Shown here: positions 13,651 through 18,375 of the stretch, piece after piece
How the letters are laid out: each line of letters starts with the position of its first letter
Numbering within the stretch: the stretch's first letter is position 1
NCBI GenBank assembly: GCA_023230665.1
Contig: JALNWY010000055.1
Span: 1-18,375, forward strand
Source of the DNA: Deltaproteobacteria bacterium
GTDB lineage: Bacteria; Desulfobacterota; Desulfomonilia; UBA1062
Reading direction: 5' to 3'
Length of the DNA: 18,375 nucleotides
The notes under the pieces: model-generated
Told to the model about the DNA's origin: nothing
What the model saw: only the letters and a program-made list of their open reading frames with translations
The model's database searches: none
Program-made: the position numbers and the translations under genes

Positions 13651-13737
13651 GGGATGTTTTCTTCCGGGCCAGGGAGATTTCACCTCACCACCTATTTCCC
13701 TGGGTCGAGCCGTGCACCGAGAGGATGGGTCCGCCTT

Positions 13738-14919
13738 CTATTCAACGATCACCTGGACGCTGCAGGTCCAGTCATCCTGATTCCAGGAATCCACTATCGT
13801 AAACGAGACAAAGTATCTTCCGGTCGAGCCGAACCGGAAAAAGGCCTCCAGCGGATTGGCGGAAGGGGAAAATATCGCGGTTCCCGGATAGGACCAGAAA
13901 TAGTGGAAGGGCGGGTTGCCATGGGTGATCTTTGCCTTCAGGCGGAGTTCCTGGTGCAGGGGGACCGTGATCACGTCCTTGGCGTTGACAAAGTGCACCT
14001 GTGCCCTCTCGTCCCGAGAAGGGATGGGGCCGTACTCTTCGCGGTCGAGAACAGTGACGAGCCCATAGTCGCTGGCCGTTGCGTTTTCCGCGTCAGTGGC
14101 AGTGAAGACCACCGGGAAGTTGCCCGTGGTGTAAAATGAAATGAGGCCGGGGTCTTTCTCAAGCGAGAAGTTCGTCTCTTCACCCACGTTCCAGGCATAC
14201 GAGTAGGGAGGAGCGCCCCCGTTTACCAGCCCCTCGAACTGGATCGACTGCGAATGCCCGAGAATGAGAAGCACATTCCACTTAGGCTTTTTGATTATCG
14301 CCACAAGCGGCTGGTTTGCTTCCTCGGCCAGGATGCCTTCGATTGCTATGAGGGATTCTTCGAAGTGGATTATGGCGGACTCGGCAGAGATCAGATACCG
14401 CTCCTCCTCGAAGATGGGCTGCATATTGAGCTCTTCGAACAGCCTCTGGACTTCCGGGTTCTGCCCAAACTCGGGGTCGGTGAAATCCACGGAAAAGCCC
14501 TGCAGGAAATCACGGGTCTCTGAAGAGATGGTGATGCCGTTGGCCGGATTGTTGTCCTGATCAAGCGACTGGAGAAAGCGGCAGATGTTCATCACGCGGG
14601 GATCTCTGAGGTCTGCTCCGCCGAGGGCCAGGTCGATGGGCGTGACGAATCTCTTTGCCTGGGTGGAGCCGAGGATGACATTGCCGATGGAGAAGTTCAC
14701 GGTTTCTCCGGGCTGGTAGTTGAATGTGCCATTGGGCCCTGTCAGCCCGCTCCACCGGGGCGTGTCGTATTGGAGCCCGCAGACAGGGCTGTCGATAAAA
14801 CGCCCGGTCTGGACGTCGGCAGGTGTTGAGACTGTTCCGCCTCCGCTGCCGCACCCGGCCAGAGAGATAACCAGGGCGCTGCACGCCGCCATGATCCTGG
14901 AAACCCCGATCGATCCCAT
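13738..14919 (-). CDS. secreted lipoprotein with PKD-like repeats, function unknown
   Basis: A 393-residue predicted lipoprotein: a signal peptide with lipobox LAGC, Cys at 23, followed by a Gly/Ser spacer. Residues about 38-125 form a module seen in many proteobacterial surface lipoproteins (GRFIDSPVCGLQY, TGPNGTFNYQPGETVNFSIG, VTPIDLALGG, NICRFLQSLDQDNNPANGITIS). The C-terminal half holds two PKD/Ig-like repeats: one with GGAPPYSYAWNVGEE and FPVVFTATDAEN, a second with GNPPFHYFWSYPG and GRYFVSFTIVDSWNQDDW. Such repeats mediate protein or glycan contacts at the cell surface. No enzymatic motif is visible. CAGGAGGGGGG precedes the ATG at 14919. It lies between NMO-2 and the MerR gene but has no operator-like motif, so its link to them is uncertain. 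Confidence 0.85.
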   Translation of the reverse strand: MGSIGVSRIMAACSALVISLAGCGSGGGTVSTPADVQTGRFIDSPVCGLQYDTPRWSGLTGPNGTFNYQPGETVNFSIGNVILGSTQAKRFVTPIDLALGGADLRDPRVMNICRFLQSLDQDNNPANGITISSETRDFLQGFSVDFTDPEFGQNPEVQRLFEELNMQPIFEEERYLISAESAIIHFEESLIAIEGILAEEANQPLVAIIKKPKWNVLLILGHSQSIQFEGLVNGGAPPYSYAWNVGEETNFSLEKDPGLISFYTTGNFPVVFTATDAENATASDYGLVTVLDREEYGPIPSRDERAQVHFVNAKDVITVPLHQELRLKAKITHGNPPFHYFWSYPGTAIFSPSANPLEAFFRFGSTGRYFVSFTIVDSWNQDDWTCSVQVIVE

Positions 14920-14959
14920 CCCCCCTCCTGTCGCATGGCCGCCATTTTGAAAAAAAAGG

Positions 14960-14997
14960 AAAAAAATCCTTCTCCATATGCCCTATCTGGAGAAGGA
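14960..14997 (-). terminator. intrinsic terminator upstream of the lipoprotein gene (possible attenuator)
   Basis: Minus strand: TCCTTCTCCA, an 11-nt loop, TGGAGAAGGA (10-bp perfect stem, 14997-14967), then T7, CC and T8. It lies 41 bp before the lipoprotein ATG. It could end the merR transcript, but no promoter is visible between it and the lipoprotein gene, so it may act in that gene's leader. An upstream CTGGAG (minus strand, 15039-15034) can pair with CTCCAG of the first arm, a possible anti-terminator. Confidence 0.75.
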
Positions 14998-15067
14998 CGG
15001 ATATAATACCTTAAACAATGACAACCAAATGCACTCCAGCTATCAATACCCTCCTCGCTGAGCCGAA

Positions 15068-15106
15068 CTTATCCTGGACCATCCGGTCAATCCGTGCCAG
15101 GATAAG
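15068..15106. repeat. 10-bp perfect inverted repeat
   Basis: CTTATCCTGG (15068-15077) and CCAGGATAAG (15097-15106) are exact inverted copies separated by 19 nt that can form a further CGG/CCG stem. There is no T tract on either strand, so it is not a terminator. It could be an RNA structure in the lipoprotein leader or a protein-binding site. Confidence 0.7.
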
Positions 15107-15381
15107 AAAATAAACAATCATTTCATGATGATTAGCAAAAATCATGCAATGACCCAATCTCCGATATATCAATCACTTATCAGCATGCTGCCAGTCATGG
15201 GTTGATAAAAATGGAAAATCCTTTCCAACTCCAGGGAAGGGAAGTACCCACCCGGGGCCCCTGGCCGGAGCAGGCCCTGTGCGGTTTGACAAAGAGAGGT
15301 TCCTGGGGGATGCCCCACCGGCAGACCGTTCAGAGAATGGAATATCATCCCGGGATAACCCGCCTTCCTGGACAGGAAGTG

Positions 15382-16077
15382 TCACTTCTGCAGGCTTTTT
15401 TGAATGGTGCTCTGAACCCTCCTCTGGAAGAGGCGCTTGAGCATATAGCTTCTCAGGAACTCCGCAACCCGCGAAATCTCGGTGGTGATGCGGATGTTCT
15501 CCTTGGCGGACGTGCCGTGCACGGCATCCCGCCGCAGCCTGATCTCATGGTCGATGATCTCATTGCCGAGCCGGACATAGAAATCCAGCTTCCTGATATC
15601 CAGCCCGAAGTCCATGATCCGTTTGAGGATATCGCGCGCAAAGCGGATATCCTCCTGGTCATAGAGCACCTTGCCCTTTTCCTGCATATACGGCATCAGC
15701 AGGCCGGTTTTCTGCGCCATCTGGAGCTGTTCATCGGTAAGCCCGGTCTGCTCGAGGAACCCGCTCCTTTCGACCATGACATTGCCGGCTTCTGACGACG
15801 AAACACCGAACACGGCGTCTTCGATGGCTTCAGCTTCTTCGAGGCTCAAGCCCTCATCCATCCTCCTCAAGATGTTCCGGATGACCGAAAGGGGGAAATA
15901 TTTTGTATCCTGCAGATGGCGGATGGCCTGAATCCTCTCGATGCATCTTTCGTCGTAATACGCCATGCTTTTGTTGACCTTGGTGGGTTCGGGCAGCAGG
16001 CCCTGCCTCACGTAGTAGCGGATGGTAGACGGCGGGACCCTGCTCCTCTTTGCGATCTCGCCGATTTTTATTTCCAT
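15382..16077 (-). CDS. MerR-family regulator with tandem MerR-like DNA-binding domains
   Basis: A 231-residue transcription factor. Residues 3-70 are a canonical MerR winged helix: IGEIAKRSRVPPSTIRYYVRQGLLPEP (recognition helix with the invariant IRYY), then YYDERCIERIQAIRHLQ and the second helix pair. Residues 107-170 repeat the layout in degenerate form: GLTDEQLQMAQKTGLLMPY, VLYDQEDIRFARDIL, FGLDIRKLDFYV. The C-terminal ~60 residues are charged and probably helical. No Cys-rich metal site is seen, arguing against a metal sensor; the ligand is unknown. AAAAGGAG lies about 9 nt before the ATG at 16077. A 25-bp operator-like motif in its own leader recurs at the promoters of NMO-1 and NMO-2, so it probably regulates all three, likely as a repressor. 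Confidence 0.9.
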   Translation of the reverse strand: MEIKIGEIAKRSRVPPSTIRYYVRQGLLPEPTKVNKSMAYYDERCIERIQAIRHLQDTKYFPLSVIRNILRRMDEGLSLEEAEAIEDAVFGVSSSEAGNVMVERSGFLEQTGLTDEQLQMAQKTGLLMPYMQEKGKVLYDQEDIRFARDILKRIMDFGLDIRKLDFYVRLGNEIIDHEIRLRRDAVHGTSAKENIRITTEISRVAEFLRSYMLKRLFQRRVQSTIQKSLQK

Positions 16078-16088
16078 CTGGGGCTCCT

Positions 16089-16113
16089 TTTAAGCGTAAA
16101 GTGAAACTATAAG
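16089..16113 (-). promoter_or_regulatory. operator-like site 3 (merR), shared 25-bp motif
   Basis: Plus-strand core GTAAAGTGAAACTATAAG preceded by TTTAAGC, 21 of 25 identical to site 1 and 19 of 25 to site 2. It begins 9 bp downstream of the merR -10 element and ends 11 bp before the ATG, so a bound protein would cover the start site: the geometry of autorepression. Confidence 0.65.
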
Positions 16114-16121
16114 CTATCCTC

Positions 16122-16150
16122 CTATAGCCCATCGCACTGTTTGTGTCAAA
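16122..16150 (-). promoter_or_regulatory. putative sigma-70 promoter of the MerR-type gene
   Basis: Minus strand: TTGACA (16150-16145), 17-bp spacer, TATAGG (16127-16122). A perfect -35 and optimal spacing make this credible. Transcription would begin near 16115, just upstream of operator-like site 3. Confidence 0.6.
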
Positions 16151-16254
16151 GGAGAGATGAAACAAACCTTGCGCAGGAAAGCCCCAATGCCGCCTGGGGA
16201 TACGAATCGTGCGGGCAGGGCAGGGACTTTTGATCAAAGGGACCGGAGGGAGCG

Positions 16255-17040
16255 CTATTTCCGGTAATACTGCATAGCCTCAGGGATCATCTTCTTGATG
16301 GCCTCGATCCGGGCCTGATCCGCAGGGTGGGTTGAGAGGAACTCCGGCGGAGAAGGCTTGTCAGATGCGCTCATCATCCGCTGGAAAAAACCCGTGGCCT
16401 CTCTCGGATCGTACCCTGCCTTGGCCATGAGGACCAGCCCGATCTGATCGGCCTCATACTCCTGTCTCCGGCTGAATGGCAGCACGACCCCCACGGTGCC
16501 GGCGATCCCATAGCCCAGGTTCAGTGCCTGGATCGCTGTCGGGCTTCTGTCGGCAATTGCCGCATTGAGGCCCTGCTGGCCGAGCTGCAGGAGCAGCTGC
16601 TGGCTCATCCGCTCTCCGCCGTGGCGGGCGATGGCGTGGCCGACCTCATGGGCCATGACGAACGCGAGACCTGCCTCTGTTTTCGTATAGGGGAGGAGGC
16701 CCGTATACACTGCCACCTTTCCGCCCGGAAGGGCAAAGGCGTTGGCTGTTTTATCGTCTTGTATCGCGGTGAACTCCCAGTTGTAATCGGAGTGGCCCGA
16801 GACAGCCGCTATCCGGGAGCCCACCCTCTTTACCATGGCGTTTATCTCAGGGTCCTGCGATATCCGTTCCTGTGCCAGGATCTGCTGGTAGGCCTCGAGC
16901 CCCAGGGCCATTTCCTGCTGTTCGGGCACAAGCAGGAGCTGAGATCTGCCGGTCACCGGCGCGGTGGCGCATCCGGCCGCAAGAAGCATAACAATCAGGG
17001 ATATCACGAGATATCTGACCATGCTCGATATGTGCTTCAT
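16255..17040 (-). CDS. M48-family zinc metallopeptidase lipoprotein
   Basis: Predicted periplasmic, membrane-anchored metalloprotease of the M48 group (similar to LoiP/BepA-type quality-control proteases). From the ATG at 17040 it is 261 residues with a signal peptide MVRYLVISLIVMLLAAGC and lipobox Cys24. The N-terminal TGRSQLLLVPEQQEMALG is typical of M48 lipoproteins. NAFALPGGKVAVYTGLL leads to the zinc-binding helix MAHEVGHAIARHGGERMS (His131, Glu132, His135), and the third ligand lies in RRQEYEADQIGLVLMAKAGYDP (Glu194). The end FLSTHPADQARIEAIKKMIPEA is also characteristic. There are no TPR repeats, so it is the short form. GGAGG lies 10 nt before this start; the frame continues to 17085 without a signal-like sequence. 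A strong promoter lies about 115 bp upstream. Transcribed away from the TetR gene. Confidence 0.93.
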   Translation of the reverse strand: MKHISSMVRYLVISLIVMLLAAGCATAPVTGRSQLLLVPEQQEMALGLEAYQQILAQERISQDPEINAMVKRVGSRIAAVSGHSDYNWEFTAIQDDKTANAFALPGGKVAVYTGLLPYTKTEAGLAFVMAHEVGHAIARHGGERMSQQLLLQLGQQGLNAAIADRSPTAIQALNLGYGIAGTVGVVLPFSRRQEYEADQIGLVLMAKAGYDPREATGFFQRMMSASDKPSPPEFLSTHPADQARIEAIKKMIPEAMQYYRK

Positions 17041-17154
17041 CTCCTTGTATCCTCCGGGCGTGTGATGTGAGGCTCGCCTCGTCATGCAAACCCTTTACCC
17101 CCTTTTTCTCTCCATTTCAATCATGCCGATGAGATACCGTAGAAGCACAGTATA

Positions 17155-17183
17155 AGTATACGGCCCTTATCCCGCCTTGTCAA
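17155..17183 (-). promoter_or_regulatory. strong sigma-70 promoter of the M48 gene
   Basis: Minus strand: perfect TTGACA (17183-17178), exactly 17 bp, TATACT (17160-17155, 5 of 6). It is the best consensus promoter in the window. The leader to the ATG at 17040 would be about 108 nt, long enough for post-transcriptional control, though I saw no clear structure in it. Confidence 0.75.
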
Positions 17184-17316
17184 AGATCCCATGGGGGAAG
17201 AGGATGTCCTGCCTTGCATAACCCTTCTTATCCTCATTTTCTCGTCTCCTCTCGTGAGAGTCTGGCTGGTAGGTCTGCGGCAATCCTGTATAACCTTTTT
17301 TCATTTTTTAAAATTC

Positions 17317-17344
17317 TTGACATCAGAAGCAACAAAGCTATTAT
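17317..17344 (+). promoter_or_regulatory. putative sigma-70 promoter of the TetR-type gene
   Basis: Plus strand: TTGACA (17317-17322), 16-bp spacer, TATTAT (17339-17344, 5 of 6). It lies in an A+T-rich stretch. The palindromic site listed next begins 5 bp after the -10, so it covers the start of transcription. Confidence 0.62.
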
Positions 17345-17349
17345 ACGAC

Positions 17350-17363
17350 TAACCGGTTGGTTA
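17350..17363 (+). promoter_or_regulatory. putative TetR operator
   Basis: TAACC-GGTT-GGTTA, perfect 5-bp arms around a 4-bp centre, immediately downstream of the -10 of the TetR gene promoter. Position and symmetry fit a self-repressing TetR-family protein bound at +1, releasing the gene and the downstream export genes when it meets its ligand. Confidence 0.6.
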
Positions 17364-17414
17364 AGCCGATGAGGCGTCGGCATTTGATTGGATGGAGGAT
17401 GGGAAGGGCAAGGG

Positions 17415-18053
17415 ATGAAGGATGAGAGAATGACCAAGGAGAAGATCCTGGATGCTGCGACAATCCTCTTCGCAGACAAGGGCTTCGACGGGACCAAGGT
17501 ACAGGAGATCGCGGATGCGGCAGGGGTGAACAAGGCCATGCTCTACTACTATTTCAAGAGCAAGGACGACCTGCTCATGGCCGTGATCGGACGATTCATC
17601 GAAGGGATCAGGGACTCGATCCCGCAGCATTTCGCCGCCACCGGCGACACGGCCCGGAGCATCGAGAACTTCCTGGATTTCTATATCGAATATCTGGCCC
17701 GCAACAGGGCCTTTGTCAGGCTCATGGCATGGGAGCTGCTCTCGGGAAAACACCTGAACACCATCGCACACAGCCATATGATTCCCACTTTCGGGCTCAT
17801 GCGGGAAAAGATCGTACAGGCGATCTCGGCAGGGGCAATCCGCCGGGTGTCTCCTGAGCACACCATATTCTCGGTGGTGGGAATGAATATCTTCTATATC
17901 ATTGCCTCGCCGCTCTTTACCCTGATCCTGGGCGACGATCCGCTCGCCCCGGAGATGATCGAAAAAAGAAAGCAGGCAGTGGCCGACCTCGTCATGAACG
18001 GGCTCGTCCCGGCGGAACTCCGGCGCCCGGCCCGCGAGAAGGAGGACAACTGA
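17415..18053 (+). CDS. TetR/AcrR-family transcriptional regulator
   Basis: Ligand-responsive repressor of 212 residues. The N-terminal helix-turn-helix is clear: EKILDAATILFADKGFDGTKVQEIADAAGVNKAMLYYYFKSKDDLLMAVI, with the LYYYF recognition helix typical of TetR proteins. The C-terminal ligand-binding region (about 60-205) contains FLDFYIEYLARNRAFVRLMAWELLSG and a hydrophobic FSVVGMNIFYIIASPLFTLIL segment that probably lines the pocket or dimer face; it resembles the TetR_C domains of regulators beside efflux systems. The start at 17415 is chosen because homology begins close by; ATGs at 17388 and 17430 are alternatives. An HlyD-type gene follows after 97 bp on the same strand, so it likely controls an efflux or export operon and itself. 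Confidence 0.9.
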   Translation: MKDERMTKEKILDAATILFADKGFDGTKVQEIADAAGVNKAMLYYYFKSKDDLLMAVIGRFIEGIRDSIPQHFAATGDTARSIENFLDFYIEYLARNRAFVRLMAWELLSGKHLNTIAHSHMIPTFGLMREKIVQAISAGAIRRVSPEHTIFSVVGMNIFYIIASPLFTLILGDDPLAPEMIEKRKQAVADLVMNGLVPAELRRPAREKEDN

Positions 18054-18150
18054 GCATCATGGACTATATGCAAGAGAGCAGGTGCTTAAGGCCGTGGCGC
18101 CGGGGGCATCGGGTGATTTCCCATATAACACAACGTGGGAGGAAGCGAAC

Positions 18151-18375
18151 ATGAAAAAGCAGGTGGTGATCCCGGTACTGGTTCTCGCAGTGCTGATTGC
18201 AGGTGGCATCCTGTATGCGGTGCTTCATGGCGGGAATGACCGTGATATCATTCGGGTGTCGGGCAATATCGAGGCCACCGATGTGCAATTGAGCTTCAAG
18301 ATCCCGGGCAGGCTCCAGAGCAGGCCGGTGAGCGAGGGGGACCGCGTGGAGAAAGGGCGGATCGTGGCCGAGCTC
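18151..18375 (+). CDS. HlyD-family membrane-fusion (periplasmic adaptor) protein, partial
   Basis: First 75 residues of an adaptor that links an inner-membrane pump to the outer membrane. An N-terminal membrane anchor (VVIPVLVLAVLIAGGILYAVL) is followed by IIRVSGNIEATDVQLSFKIPGRL and the biotinyl/lipoyl-like half-motif VSEGDRVEKGRIVAEL, both diagnostic of HlyD/YbhG-type proteins; the G-x-I-E-A-T-x-V sequence is most like adaptors paired with ABC transporters of the YbhFSR type. GGGAGGAAGCGAAC precedes the ATG. The window ends before the coiled-coil hairpin. The pump genes should lie just beyond. The 97-bp gap after the TetR gene shows no terminator, so the two are probably co-transcribed. Confidence 0.92.
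   Translation, partial: MKKQVVIPVLVLAVLIAGGILYAVLHGGNDRDIIRVSGNIEATDVQLSFKIPGRLQSRPVSEGDRVEKGRIVAEL

Larger units (their letters stand above)
14920..15381. other. 462-bp intergenic region with terminator, long inverted repeat and A+T-rich core
   Basis: Between the lipoprotein start and the MerR gene stop. It is visibly A+T-rich from 14940 to about 15230, unlike the surrounding genes. It contains a minus-strand intrinsic terminator (14960-14997), a 10-bp inverted repeat (15068-15106), and, just after the merR stop, two short stems (CTTCCTG/CAGGAAG at 15364-15379 and CGGG/CCCG at 15351-15362) without T tracts. No open frame looks like a protein. I could not find a convincing promoter for the lipoprotein; the best minus-strand candidate is TTGGTT-17-TATATC around 15000-15030, which would start transcription inside the terminator arm. 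Confidence 0.5.

Noticed and set aside
15002..15007. Perfect TATAAT on the plus strand
   Set aside because: No acceptable -35 lies 16-18 bp upstream and no plus-strand gene follows for more than 2 kb, so it is probably chance in A+T-rich DNA.
15061..15110. Possible sigma-54 promoter (TGGCAC on the minus strand)
   Set aside because: The required TTGC at the right spacing is missing (GACC is found), and the TGGCAC is part of the inverted repeat.
15202..15795. 197-codon plus-strand frame across the merR gene 3' end
   Set aside because: Antisense to the MerR-type gene for most of its length, with no recognised motif and no good ribosome-binding site.
16182..16205. Possible terminator after the M48 gene (CCCCA/TGGGG stem on the minus strand)
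   Set aside because: The stem is only about 5 bp and is followed by CTTTCC, not a real T tract.
1..18375. Mobile elements, CRISPR arrays, tRNA or rRNA genes
   Set aside because: No transposase or integrase frame, no regularly spaced direct repeats, and no tRNA-like cloverleaf with TTCGA-type loop was seen.

Overview
The window is a gene-dense, G+C-rich chromosomal segment of a flagellated Gram-negative bacterium. It is most likely a Desulfobacterota (former Deltaproteobacteria) relative. This is inferred from gene content: an Mla permease and a heptose kinase (outer membrane and LPS), the order yicC-remA-gmk-pyrF, a DUF4416 gene beside yicC, and paired nitronate-monooxygenase-like enzymes with a MerR regulator. 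I see no rRNA, tRNA, CRISPR array or insertion sequence.

Positions 1-11090 (minus strand) are a long run of mostly housekeeping genes. In transcription order they are ftsY (with an unusual N-terminal membrane hairpin), hldE1/rfaE1, a DUF4416 gene, yicC, remA, gmk, pyrF, rsmD, coaD, an aspartate-type aminotransferase, fliS, a FliT-like chaperone, maf, glpK and mlaE (cut by the window edge). Many genes overlap or nearly touch, implying co-transcription and translational coupling. Internal promoters are visible before hldE1, rsmD and maf, each placing its start site almost on the start codon. A sigma-28-like promoter precedes fliS.

Positions 11091-16254 are an accessory-looking island: two NMO-like flavoenzymes transcribed convergently, a lipoprotein with an N-terminal surface-protein module and PKD-like repeats, and a MerR-type regulator with two MerR-like DNA-binding units in tandem. 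Near-identical 25-bp operator-like sequences lie at the promoters of both flavoenzyme genes and of the regulator gene itself, and nowhere else that I saw. This looks like a small self-contained regulon and is the most interesting item in the window. The second flavoenzyme carries a histone-H1-like Lys/Ala/Pro tail.

Positions 16255-18375 hold an M48 metalloprotease lipoprotein (minus strand) with a strong sigma-70 promoter. Divergent from it are a TetR regulator with a palindromic operator-like site at its promoter and the start of an HlyD-type membrane-fusion protein, probably a TetR-controlled efflux or export operon.
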